NCBI RefSeq assembly: GCF_016808335.1
Contig: NC_053153.1
Span: forward strand, 32,823,594 to 32,887,593
Length of the DNA: 64,000 bases
DNA from: Panicum virgatum
Taxonomy: Eukaryota > Streptophyta > Magnoliopsida > Poales > Poaceae
Direction of reading: 5' to 3'
Below the pieces are notes generated by a model. It ran no database searches. It saw nothing but the letters and a program-made list of their open reading frames with translations, and was not told the DNA's origin. Of this stretch, positions 1 to 11,078 are shown piece after piece (position 1 is the stretch's first letter; every line of letters starts with the position of its first letter). The position numbers were made by a program, and so were the translations under genes.

Positions 1-340
1 TAACTAGGACAGTAGCGCGCTCCGCCGCGCTCAGTTTACTTCTTCGTCTCCAGCGAGCCGCGCCGCCGCAATCCCAGCGCGCGTGCGGGCGTCCGCACCT
101 TCACCTGCGCGCGCGGCGGCCGCGGCCCCTCTCCGCCGGCTCCTCCGACGGGGTCATGGCGGTGGAGGCCACTGCCCCCCTCGAGCTCGGCCACGGCCCC
201 CTCGCCGATGGTGGCCATGGCGCGCATGCCGCGGCGGGGTGGCCACGGCAGCAAGGCGGCGCTCTGTGCGCGGGCGTTCGACCGGCCACCCGTCCCAGCC
301 CAAGCGGGCGCGCGCGGGCCGCCGGTTGCCCCTGCTCGTC
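1..340. other. GC-rich unassigned DNA, left flank of solo LTR
   Basis: Very GC-rich DNA with open frames on both strands that are Arg/Ala/Pro-rich and resemble no family I recognise. It ends with the 5-bp sequence tcgtc (336-340), which is repeated at 2967-2971 directly after the solo LTR. This block and 2972-3920 were therefore one continuous GC-rich segment before that insertion. It could be the 5' region of a gene or of an older retroelement; I cannot tell. Confidence 0.4.
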
Positions 341-2966
341 TGTCACACCCTGAAATTTTCGGATTTCAGTATGTGATTAAAATTAAAAATAAAACAACAA
401 TTTTCTCATAATTTTAAAATTTTCCCAATATTTATTTTTCTCCACAGAGAATTTAGTAAAAATAAATAATGATGTTTTTATAAAATTTAGAGAAAATGTT
501 TTGTTGTTGTGCATCCATGCTGCCTTGCATTTGTTTTATTATTTGTGGTTCAATTTTGAATTCAAATCTTTGAAATTGAATTTGAATTGAATTGTTTGAA
601 TCTTTTTCTTGGAAAAAATGGAAACCTCTCTCTCTCCGTCCCCATTTTGGCCCAGCCCAAATTCCCTCTCCTTTCTCCCTCTTTTCTTTTTCTTTCTGCG
701 AGCCCAGCCCAACACCGACCCAAACTCTTTTCCTCTCCCCGGCCCAGCTCGCGCTCCACTCTCCCTCTCCTTCTATCGCTGATGCGCGGGACCCGCTCGT
801 CAGGGCCTTCTTCCTCCTCCCGTGGGCGAGCAGGACTCCACCAAATCCGACTCCCAGCCGCGCCACCCCCGGCCTTCGTGGCCCGCACGCCAAGGGGCCG
901 TGCGCCCCTATAAATAGCGGCCGCCCGCGCCCCCTTGAAGCCCAACCCGAAGCCGCCGCCTTCTACTACGCGCCAAAACCCTAGCCGCGCCGCCTTGTGA
1001 AGCTCTCGGAGCCCGCCGCCGCCGCGACGCCGTTCCACTGCTTCCCGTCAATGAGTTCGCCGCCCAGTAGCTTCGCGTCGAGGTTGTGAAGCTCGCCAAC
1101 CCGTTCTTCCTCGCGCTCTCGCTTTTCTCCCCGCGGTTTTGCTCGCCGACGTTGCCGCTCCGCCGCTCGCCACCATGAGCTTTGTCCGCGCGCCAATACA
1201 CCGCGCAGATGCCCTAGGTCAATCGCCCGCGCCGCGCTCGTGCTCCCCGTTCTAGCCTCGCTAAAAAAATGAGCCCCGGATGGCCGTTTTTGCCTACGCC
1301 GGCGACCCCGCCACCGCACCCCGCCGCCAGCCTCGCCGCCGACAGCTCAGCGCCGCCGCCATCTCGCCCCGAGCCTCCCTAGCCGTCCGATCTAGATCGA
1401 GTGGCCTAGATTAGATTCAACTCGAGTCAAACCTAACCCTTACCGGTCAACTGTGGTACTTTTGCAAAAGAGTCCCTCGATTTTATGAGAATCAACCCGC
1501 GGTCCACCCTTGTCCAAAACTTATTGCAAAATAGCCCTTTTTCTTACACTCTAACCCCTGGCCTTTTACAAAATTGAACCCGCCGTCCAGGAAGTGTAGT
1601 TTTGCTTTCTAACCCTCGCGAGTTAGGTTTAATTAGGTTTTAGCCCTGGTTTCTTTAGAGCTAGCCCCTGAAAGTTTAAATCTGTCGCAAATAAGCCCCT
1701 GAAATCCTGTTTTAGCCATAATTTCTTTATTTTAACTCCGTTTTCATCGATTCTCGCGCTCACGTGATCCTTGCAACGTTTGCGATAGCTTTATCACCCT
1801 ATTATCCTATGTGAGGACACTTTTTGTTGTGTCTTACAAATCTTTTCTGTTAGTTCTTAACTCTATAGTTAATCGTGACTAGATCCCTGAAGCACCGTTT
1901 AGTCTATAAAATCACTGTTTTAGTTCCGTTTTTCGCGTTTCTTGCGCTCTCGTAACCGTAGAAGCATTCTTTTAAAGCCTTTCTTTGTTTTGGTGTATTG
2001 TTCTTAGATGTATCTTTTTGATTGTTTTGTATGGTTGCTCGTTGATCGTCTCGAGTAGAAGGATCGCCATTCAAAGATTGAAGATCAAGAATTGCAAGTG
2101 AGCAAAAGCTGAAGAGCAGTAAGAGTAGTTTTTTGTTGGAGAAAGGCAAGTGACCCTAACCATACTTCTATCTATGCTTTATTTACAAGATGATATGATT
2201 TAATTGGAACATGGAGAACCACCCAAGAAAGCCATACAACCACAATACTATATGGCTCTGGTCTTGGCTAAGTAATTAGATGAACTATATGTTGTGTTGG
2301 GGTTGTTCGCTTGGTGGTTATGAGTTTGTGTTGTGGAGCGGGTGAAGGAAGTTGTGTCTTCAGAGGGACCGCAATGGCAGGGACTAACACATACATATAG
2401 GGATTCTTTGTAAAGGTCTCGTAGCGTCCCTATGCAATCACACCTCGGAAGTGTGGTATTGTGCCTGATCAGCACATGTGCGTAGTTGGGTTCAAAGTTC
2501 TTTGGAACTTTTACGCGAATTGTGTTGAAAGTGTATAACCTCTGCAGAGTTAAAACTAACCGGTTAGCTGTGCTCACGGTCAGGAGCGGCTTGGACCCAC
2601 ATGATTAATAAACTTAAAGATGGATATAAATCACATTCTGGTTATTTCTTGTGGTCTTGCTGAGTACCAACCATAAGTGTACTCACCCTTGCTTACTGCT
2701 GCTCAGAAGGAGAAGGTTTATGAAGTTTTCTGGAGATGTTGTTGAGTTCTAGGTGTATGCAACCCCCAGTCGATTGCCTGCGAAGTTTGAAGCCTTCGTT
2801 TACAGGATAAGCTGTATAACTCTGATAGTCTTTTAATTGTTTTAGTTTCTCTTTTACGTGATATTGTTACTGATTATTCACTTATGATGTCTCTATATGT
2901 ATGAAACTTGATCCTGGCATACATATAGCTATGCATTCGGTTTTGTCCTTCAAACCGGGTGTGACA
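341..2966 (+). mobile_element. Solo LTR, Gypsy-like, with 5-bp TSD
   Basis: The segment starts TGTCACACCC and ends GGGTGTGACA, a 10-bp terminal inverted repeat with the TG...CA ends of an LTR, and is flanked by a perfect 5-bp duplication tcgtc (336-340 and 2967-2971). A TATA box (cctataaata, about 906-915) lies inside, oriented left to right, which sets the strand. There is no primer binding site, polypurine tract or coding internal region, so this is a 2,626-bp solo LTR left by recombination between the two LTRs of a full element. TGTCACACC termini and a long LTR are typical of several grass Gypsy families, but the family itself is not established here. Confidence 0.85.
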
Positions 2967-2971
2967 TCGTC

Positions 2972-3920
2972 CCTGCCTGCCCTGGTGCACGCGCGCGGCC
3001 GGGCCGCGGCGGCGTGACGAGCCGGCGGCCATGCACGGCGTGCCTCGCGGTGGCATGGCGAGCAGGGGAAGGCGGCGGGGAGGGCGCCGCGGCCACTGCG
3101 GAGGTGTGCCGAGCTGCGACGGCGAACGGAGCGGCGACGGGGCAGGTCGGCGTGCGGCGCATGGCGGGCCTCACTCCATGGCGTGGATCTGCGGCGGTGT
3201 CAGGCGTCCCCCTCCTTCCCTCCCTCCCCCTTCCCCTACAGGCAGAGTTCGGGCGGCGGGGTTCGAGCGGCACGGCGCGGCCGGTGGTGGCGGCGTCCAG
3301 CGGCGGGCGGTGCCAGCGGGGGAGCAACGGAGGCGCGTCCTCGGTGCGGCTCCTCGGCTCTGCTCTTACCCCGGCACGGGCGGAGATCTCCCTCCTTCTC
3401 TCTCTGTCTCTCTCTCGCTCTCATGGCGCGGCAGACTGGCGGCGGCGGCGGCGGCGGCTCCTCGCACGGCGCAGCGCTCGGCATGGCGGCGGCACGGCCC
3501 GTGCGGCGGTGGCCCCGTGAGGCCATGACCCCTCCCCCACGCAACGATGCGCCCTCCTCCCCGGTCTCCCTCGACGGTTCGCGCTTCGGCCCGCCGCATC
3601 CGCCTCTCCGCCGCCCCAAACTGCCACTCCGACCCCGCAATCCGCCGCGCCGCCACCCCAATCCGCCGCTCCGGCACCCAACCCAGCCCGCGATGGCCCT
3701 CATCTGCCGCCCTATGCCGCCTCCAGGAGATCGGGAAGGAAATGGAAGAACCCGCAGCGCGATAGAGCTGCGGGCCACGGAGGAGAGACAAGCGGACCCC
3801 GGTGGGCCCCACAGGAAGCGAAGGCGGTGCGGCAGCGCAGGCGGGGCCTAGGAATCCATGGCCCGCGTCGGTTTTTCCCCTCCCCGTGCACGTGTCGATC
3901 GCGGGGGGCTGAAGCGCTCA
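2972..3920. other. GC-rich unassigned DNA, right flank of solo LTR
   Basis: Continuation of the GC-rich segment that the solo LTR interrupts. It includes a short CT-rich simple repeat (about 3390-3421) and long Arg/Pro/Ala-rich open frames in several phases on both strands. These frames overlap one another and show no domain, so I do not call any as a gene. Confidence 0.35.
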
Positions 3921-4075
3921 CGAGCCTCCCTCTCCAGGGTGCATAGTAACTAGAGTATACTAGATGTGTGTTTGGTGGTAGTATAGAAACTGGTTACCGA
4001 GCCTCCCTCTCCACGGTGCATAGTAACTAGAGTATACTAGATGTGTGTTTGGTGGTAGTATAGAAACTGGTTACC
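3921..4075. repeat. Tandem duplication, 77-bp unit x2
   Basis: The sequence beginning cgagcctccctctcca at 3921 is repeated at 3998 with a 77-bp period and only a base or so of change, ending at the second ggttacc near 4075. It lies at the sharp transition from GC-rich to AT-rich DNA. The near identity of the copies implies a recent local duplication. Confidence 0.9.
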
Positions 4076-4706
4076 GCGCGTGTTCAAGTTAATTTGGTTA
4101 CCAAGTATGTACACGGTACACCTTGACCGTATTACTATATAGTTGCTGTGCTTTCACAGTTTTCCACTAGGCAAGAAATATCCAATTAATTTGCTCCAAC
4201 ACATTTTGCTGGAAAGTTTCCACGCATGCACTGACTGATTCACCAGAGTCAGAGCATGTGAAATGGATCTACCTTCATTTGAAGTAAGCAGTTTTAGCAA
4301 ATGTTGCATCATGTTGTACCGCGTACACATTGCTGCAAAGGGTCATAATATAATTATTTGAACCGCTGTTTATATGCAGCCGCATTCATATTGTGCAATA
4401 GTACTCCGTCAGATTCAGAATCCAGGCCGGTTTATGATTCTATTTAGCCAAACTTCTTTGACTTGATGCATTACTACACAAGAAGTCATCACATAGATTG
4501 CCTACACCATATTTGATGTTTACTAGCCAGATTCATGCACCGCCATGTGTCATTCATGAGACGCGTCCATAGGAGTGGCGCTATACCGTACCCATCACTA
4601 TTGATGGTTATCCCTGCCAATATTAGCCTTTTTAGAAAAAAAATATATTATAAGGCTAGCAAAATGAAAATATTAGCCTTTTGACTTTGCCCTCTCGCTC
4701 ATGGTG
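4076..4706. other. Intergenic AT-rich stretch, nothing recognised
   Basis: No open frame with recognisable homology, no terminal repeats and no RNA gene seen. It ends where similarity to the Copia element of 6819-14098 begins. Confidence 0.4.
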
Positions 4707-6060
4707 TATCAAGTATGTGACTTGTTCGTGAAACTCTTTGTTGACAATAATATGATTCTAAATTATCCCTAGTTTATGTCGTTGTGTGGGACAACAACGA
4801 CGTTGAGACTAGCACATACATTAATTGATGATCATGTTTCACGGATCATGGATATGGAGATATCGGATTAATGATGTGGACACATGTTGGTGAACATGGT
4901 GTTGGATTGACCCACTCCAAGACTAATGTTGGGATTGTTATTTTGTATGTGCCATCAGTTGTTCTTGAGTGTTATACCTACTGGATTCTTAGACCTGAGA
5001 TCGCCATTGTTTCTCATTGTGTGTAGTGGTGCAGTCTTGGGGCTGCTAAACGCTACTCCGTGACTGGGTAGTTACAAAAGTAGCTTACAGGTGTGTCATG
5101 AAACATAGGAATGGAATGTGAGCGGATCAAGATGGAATTTGCCCCTCCTAGATAACGGGAGAGATATCTCTGGACCCCTCGAGATAGTTGGATTTGAAAG
5201 TGCATGGTCATGCCAAAGTGATTAAAGAGTTAATCATGATGACTAAAGGTTAGTTATGAATAGAATCCACTATTAGATCGAGAGAATGGTCGAGCTATCA
5301 CAAAGGTGGCACGCATCTCGCTTTGAGCTTGACTGGTATCGTGTGGCAAAGGAATCGGTGTATGAGTATATCTAAGGTTCGGCCGATATGATCTTTATGT
5401 GTATTTGTGAGTCACTATGTCCTGCTAGGTGCCGCTATTGACTTGTGATTCGGAAATGGTTTCCGATCACGACCACCTACACATGAACCTAACGGGTCAC
5501 ACACTTAAGGAGTTTGGAATGTTGGAAAGCTTGCATGTATGATTGTCTCTAGTGCAAGTGGGAGATTGTTGGTGATATGCCCAAGAGCCCATCATCACAA
5601 TACGGTTTAAAGGCCCAAGAGGATATTGATCCAAGAGGGATTAGTGTTACTAATGGGCCTATGAGATAGAAGCCCATTAGTACGCCCTATATATACGAGG
5701 GAGGGGCTAGGGGGGCGACGACCCTGAGAGCCGCGCCACCTCCTAGCCGCCGCCCCTCCCTCTCTCTCTCGGCCGCCGCCCTTGCCGTGCGTGCGGTGCT
5801 AGCACACCGACGCCCGGCGTTTCATCCCCGTACGTGTGGACTCCGTGGAGGCGCTGCTGCGACTGCTGCGCTGATCGGCTGTTGGGATCAAGTACGAGGA
5901 GCTCGGTTCGTGGGACGTGATCGACTACTTCCTCTACATCGACGCGCGACTTCTTCTGCTGCGCTGCGCGTCTAGTGGTAACGATCTATGATCTTCTACT
6001 CGCAAGTATCTTGGGTATATGCGGTAGTGATGCTAGCGTAGCCTACCCCGTTTCCCCACA
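4707..6060 (+). mobile_element. Truncated Copia: 3' non-coding end plus 3' LTR
   Basis: This block matches, in reverse complement, about 8168 down to 6819 of the Copia element inserted in the CGS gene. It therefore holds the 3' untranslated stretch (4707-5566), a polypurine tract (agtgggaga just before 5567) and an LTR (5567-6060, 494 bp, starting tgttggtgat and ending ccccaca). The coding region and 5' LTR are missing. The LTR differs from those of the intact copy by scattered changes, so it is an older insertion of the same family. It lies directly upstream of the CGS promoter and in opposite orientation to the copy inside the gene. Confidence 0.85.
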
Positions 6061-6408
6061 TTGAGGTCCTCCCGTGTGTTTTCTTAATCACACTTGCACG
6101 CACTACTTGTTTATTCGTTAACTCCATCTTAATAACCTAGCTACTCGGTTTTGGCTCTTGGCGCACAATAACCTCACGCAGAAATGTCCTGTACGCGCAC
6201 ACTAGCCGCGTATGATTAACGCGCGTCGATTTGTGCGTATATAAGTGTTCAGGGGAGAGAGGAGGGCCAAACCACACGAACCTGAAGCTTTAGTTAGTCA
6301 TTGCGGCCACAGGCAAGCAGCAGTCAACTCCTCCTCCCTCACAACTGAGCTGATCAATCACTTGGATTAATCTGCCTTCCATTTCTGCCTTGATCCTTCT
6401 CCAAGCTC
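6061..6408 (+). promoter_or_regulatory. CGS promoter and 5' UTR
   Basis: A TATA box (tatataag, 6238-6245) lies about 165 bp upstream of the CGS start codon at 6409, leaving a pyrimidine-rich, ATG-poor leader. The old Copia LTR ends exactly where this region starts, so sequence upstream of 6061 has been displaced. A diverged copy of 6061-6260 is present at 17437-17725, which shows this was a conserved unit before the transposon arrived. Confidence 0.6.
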
Positions 6409-6818
6409 ATGGCTCCGTCCACCTCCCTTGGCAAGATCTCGCTCCCGAGGCAGCAGCGCCGCCTCCTCCAGCCTCTCAGCTCTCCAAAGCACAAGCGCGT
6501 TGCCGCCACACCCCCGGCTGTGTTGCTCCAAGAGTTGTTCGGGGATGCTCAGGCAGCTCAGCCTCCCAAGACGAGACGCGCCTCCGACGAGACTCTAGCC
6601 GTTCACGCTGGGGAGAAGCTCGGGAGGGGCGCGGACGGGGCCACCACGGACTCGATCGCGACGCCAATTGTGAGCGGCACAACGCACTGGTTCAAGAGCT
6701 CCGAGGACCTCATCGCCTTCAAGGAAGGCCGGCGCCATAGCCACGAGTACGGCCGGTACAGCAACCCGACGGTGAAGGTCCTGGAGGACAAGATCAGCGC
6801 GCTGGAGAGAGCCGAGGC
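6409..6818 (+). pseudogene. CGS: Cystathionine gamma-synthase, exon 1 first part (split by Copia)
   Basis: Codes for residues 1-136 and two bases of codon 137 of a cystathionine gamma-synthase, the PLP enzyme that joins O-phosphohomoserine and cysteine to cystathionine in plastidial methionine synthesis. Residues 1-60 are Ser/Arg/Pro-rich and acid-poor, compatible with a transit peptide; the catalytic fold starts near residue 61 (VHAGE, then HEYGRYSNPT, then LEDKISALE). I do not see the conserved N-terminal MTO1 element used for methionine feedback in the main plant CGS, which suggests the shorter CGS2-like form. The frame runs into the transposon LTR and stops at 6861 after 14 foreign residues, so this half encodes a truncated protein of 150 residues. 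Its last five bases, gaggc, are the target-site duplication. Confidence 0.85.
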
Positions 6819-7308
6819 TGTAGGTAAACGGGTAGGCTACGCTAGTATCACTACCGCATAAACCCAAGATACTTGCGAGTAGAAGATCATAGATCGTTAC
6901 CACTAGACGCGCAGCGCAGCGGAAGAAGTCGCGCGTCGATGTAGAGGAAGTAGTCGATCACGTCCCACGAACCGAGCTCCTCGTACTTGATCCCAGCAGC
7001 CGATCAGCGCAGCAGTCGCAGCAGCGCCTCCACGGAGTCCACACGTACGGGGATGAAACGCCGGACGTCGGTGTGCTAGCACCGCACGCACGGCAAGGGA
7101 CGGCGGCCGAGAGAGAGGGAGGGGCGGCGGCTAGGGAGGTGGCGCGGCTCAGGTCATCGCCCCCCTAGCCCCTCCCTCATATATATAGGGCGTACTAATG
7201 GGCTTCTATCTCATAGGCCCATTAGTAACCCTAATCCCTCTTGGATCAATATCCACTTGGGCCTTTAAACCGTATTGTGATGATGGGCTCTTGGGCATAT
7301 CACCAACA
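6819..7308 (-). repeat. Copia 3' LTR
   Basis: 490 bp, starting tgtaggtaaac and ending caccaaca in plus-strand reading. It matches 13608-14098 almost perfectly. A TATA-like run (catatatata) lies near 7187. Read on the plus strand it appends a short foreign tail and a stop codon to the CGS exon. Confidence 0.95.
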
Positions 7309-8258
7309 ATCTCCCACTTGCACTAGAGACAATCATACATGCAAGCTTTCCAACATTCCAAACCCCTTAAGTGTGTGACCCGTTAGGTTCATGTGTAGGT
7401 GGTCGTGATCGGAAATCATTTCCGAATCACAAGTCAATAGCGGCACCTAGCAGGGCATAGTGACTCACAAATACACATAAAGATCATATCGGCCGAACCA
7501 TAGATATACTCATACACCGATCCCTTTGCCACACGATACCAGTCAAGCTCAAAGCGAGATGCGTGCCACCTTTGTGATAGCTCGACCATTCTCTCGATCT
7601 AATAGTAGATTCTATTCATAACTAACCTTTAGTCATCATGATTAACTCTTTAATCACTTTGGCATGGCCATGCACTTTCAAATCCAACTATCTCGAGGGG
7701 CCCAGAGATATCTCTCCCGTTATCTAGGAGGGGCAAATTCCATCTTGATCCGCTCACATCTCATTCCATGTTTCATGACATACCTGTAAGCTGCTTTTGT
7801 AACTACCCAGTCACGGAGTAGCGTTTAGCAGCCCCAAGATGCACCACTACACACAGTGAGAAACAATGGCGATCTCAGGTCTAAGGATTCAGTAGGTATA
7901 ACACTCAAGAACAACTGATGGCACATACAAAATAACAATCCCAACATTGTCTTGGAGTGGGTCAATACAACACCATGTTCACCAACATGTGTCCACATCA
8001 TTAATCCGATATCTCCATATCCATGATCCGTGAAACATGATCATCAATTAATGCATGTGCTAGTCTCAACGTCGTTGTTGTCCCACACAACGACATAAAC
8101 TAGGGATAATTTAGAATCATATCATTTTCAACAAAGAGTTTCACGAACAAGTCACATACTTGATAATCAATGTAAAATAATCATCCATGGAACAAATAAC
8201 AATTATTTATCATTACATAAACATACTCATGACACAAAATCTCCCACGCACACTAGAA
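7309..8258 (-). other. Copia 3' untranslated region with polypurine tract
   Basis: About 950 bp between the pol stop codon at 8259 and the 3' LTR with no coding frame. On the minus strand it ends with the purine-rich gtgggagat next to the LTR, the expected plus-strand primer. It is the region duplicated, in inverse orientation, at 4707-5566. Confidence 0.8.
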
Positions 8259-9683
8259 TCACTGATGTAAGTATCTAATACCCATAGATCTCATGTGCGC
8301 CTCATGCTTTGATTGTGGGAGAGGCTTCGTCAACGGATCAGCAACGTTTGAATCCGTGTGCACCTTGCAAACCTTCACATCACCTCTCTCAACAAAGTTA
8401 CGGATGAGGTGATACTTTCGCAGTATATGTCTGGACTTCTTAGTTATTCTAGGCTCCTTTGCTAGTGCAACGGCACCACTATTATCACAATAGAGGTCCA
8501 CTGGACTGGACGCACTAGGAACAACACCCAAGTCAGAAACAAACTTTCTGATCCAAACAGCTTCTTTTGCAGCTTCGGAAGCTGCAATATACTCGGCCTC
8601 TGTCGTCGAATCAGCCACCGTATCTTGCTTGGAACTCTTCCAGCTCACTGCCCCACCATTGAGGCAGAAAACAAAACCGGATTGCGATTTGGAGTCATCT
8701 TTGTCTGTTTGAAAACTAGCATCGGTGTAACCCTTTACAAGGAGCTCATCTTCGCCTCCAAATATTAGGAACATATCCTTAGTTCTTCTCAAGTACTTAA
8801 GGATACTCTTTACAATTGTCCAGTGAGGTTCACCGAAATCTGACTGATACCTGCTCGTAACACTTAGAGCAAAGGAAACATCTGGGCGCGTGCAAAGCAT
8901 AGCATACATGATCGACCCTATGGCTGAAGCATAAGGAATCGTACTCATCCTCTTTTGCTCATCAGGTGTCGTAGCACACTGACTCTTGCTTAGAGTAATG
9001 CCATGTGACATTGGCAAGAAACCTTTCTTGGAATCTTGCATATTGAACCGATTCAGTATCTTGTCAATGTACGTGTCTTGGCTCAATCCAATTAGCCTTT
9101 TTGATCTATCTCTATAGATCCTAATACCCAGAATATAAGCCGCCTCTCCTAAATCCTTCATCGAAAAACTCTTTTTCAATGAGGTTTTAACGGCTTCAAG
9201 CATTGGAATATCATTTCCGATCAGTAATATGTCATCCACATATAGGACCAGAAACACAAGTGCGCTCCCACTAGCCTTTTTGTAAACACAAGGCTCATCT
9301 TCATTCTTGATGAAGCCAAACCCTTTGACTACCTCATCAAAACGAATATTCCAACTCCGAGATGCTTGCTTCAATCCATAGATGGACCTCTGAAGCTTAC
9401 ATATTTTCCCAGCATTTTTAGGATTGACAAAACCTTCAGGCTGTGTCATATACACATCCTCACTTAGATGTCCATTAAGGAAAGCGGTTTTGACATCCAT
9501 TTGCCATATCTCATAGTCATAATATGCGGCAATTGCTAGGAGAATCCGAACAGACTTTAGCATTGCGACGGGCGAAAAGGTTTCCTCATAGTCAACACCT
9601 TGAATTTGTCGGAAACCTTTCGCCACCAATCGTGCCTTATAGATGTGAACATTTCCATCCATGTCTAATTTTTTCTTAAAAAT
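8259..9683 (-). pseudogene. Copia reverse transcriptase-RNase H
   Basis: Codes for the RT and RNase H parts of the Copia polyprotein, which copy the RNA genome to DNA in the particle. Visible motifs: KARLVAKGF near the start, QMDVKTAFLNG, the catalytic YVDD box (LYVDDILLIGND), then the RNase H segments YTDASF, STTEAEYIAA and DNSGAVALAKEP, and the C-terminal DPLTKPLP. The frame is continuous with the integrase frame across a single TGA at 9684-9686, so this is the downstream part of one polyprotein interrupted by a nonsense change, not a separate gene. The first ATG after that stop is at 9662. Confidence 0.9.
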
Positions 9684-11078
9684 TCACTTACAATCGACAG
9701 GTCTTACACTGTCAATCTGATCGACCAAGTTCCAAACTTGATTATCATGCATGGATTTTAACTCGGATTCCATGGCTTCAAGCCATTTGTCGGAGTCGGG
9801 TCCCATCATTGCTTCTTTGTAGGTCAAGGGCTCATCATTTTCCATCAATAATACATGGCGCTCCTCCGTAATAAGGAGGTTGAGCTTGTCAGTAACGCGA
9901 CGTGCCCTTATAGACCTTCGTGGGGCTGGTGCCTCAACTACGGGTTGTGCAACATCTTGCACATCCCGTGGATCTTCAGTGGGTGCTGAAACAATTTCGG
10001 GTGTTTCCTGAATTTCTTCAAGTTGCACCTTGCTCCCACTAAATCCTTTTGAGAGAAACTCCTTTTCTAAGAAAACACCATTGCGAGCGACAAACACTTT
10101 GCCTTCCGCCTTATTGTAAAAATAATATCCTTTGGTTTCCCTAGGATACCCCACAAAGAAACATTTGTCTGACTTTGGAGTGAGCTTATCTGACATCAAA
10201 CGTTTGACATAAGCCTCACATCCCCAAACTTTGAGAAAAGATAATCCGGGACGCTTCCCAGTCCATATCTCATATGGTGTCTTCTCAACAGACTTACTTG
10301 GAACCCTATTCAGTGTGAACGCAGCAGTTTCAAGAGCATAACTCCAAAATGACAATGGAAGATCAGCTTGGCTCATCATGGACCTAACCATGTCCAACAA
10401 GGTTCGGTTCCTCCGTTCGGATACCCCATTCCATTGAGGCGTTCCGGGCGGAGTTAGCTGCGGAATAATTCCACATTGTTTCAAATGATCACCAAATTCA
10501 AGGCTCAAATATTCTCCTCCACGATCAGATCGCAGAAATTTAATTGTCTTGCCTAATTGATTTTGTACTTCATTCTGAAATTCTTTGAACTTTTCAAACG
10601 ATTCAGACTTGTGCCTCATTAAGTAGATATAGCCATATCTACTAAAGTCATCAGTGAAAGTAATGAAGTACTGAAAACCACCTCTGGCTATTGAGCTCAT
10701 TGGTCCACATACATCGGTATGTACAAGTCCCAACAAGTCACTCGCCCTCTCACTCTGACCAGTGAAAGGCGCTTTGGTCATCTTTCCAAGCAAACAAGAC
10801 TCACATGTGTCAAATGATTCAAAATCAAATGAGATTAACAATCCATCTTTATGGAGTTGTTCAATGCGCTTCTCATTTATATGACCTAAGCGACAATGCC
10901 AAATAAAAGTGGGATTCAAATCATTTGGTCTAAGCCTCTTAGTATTAATGTTACAGACAGATTTATCCTCAAGATCAAGAACATATAATCCATTCACCAA
11001 TGGACAATGAGCATAAAAAATACCATTACAAAAGATAGAACAATGTTTGTTCTCAATTACAATCTTAAAATCATCCAA
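9684..11078 (-). pseudogene. Copia protease end, GAG-pre-integrase and integrase
   Basis: Contains the HHCC zinc-binding N-terminal domain (WHCRLGHIN ... CESCLLGK), the catalytic core (HTDVCGPM, SDRGGEY, then NGVSERRNRT carrying the acidic residue) and the chromo-proximal GKRPGLSFLKVWG segment. This is the enzyme that inserts the DNA copy into the host genome. It is out of frame with gag by one base near 11071-11078 and ends at an in-frame TGA (9684-9686). The ATG at 11078 is simply the first one after the frameshift. Confidence 0.9.

Noticed and set aside
101..376. Overlapping open frames on both strands in the GC-rich left end
   Set aside because: They are Arg/Ala/Pro-rich in every phase, overlap each other and the solo LTR start, and show no domain; a by-product of high GC.
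3014..3851. Several 120-220-codon open frames in the GC-rich block after the solo LTR
   Set aside because: Present in four phases at once, low complexity, no recognisable motif and no splice pattern.
5787..5975. A 62-codon open frame that occurs three times in the window (also 6903-7091 and 13692-13880)
   Set aside because: It is LTR sequence of the Copia family; repetition reflects the three LTR copies, not a gene family.
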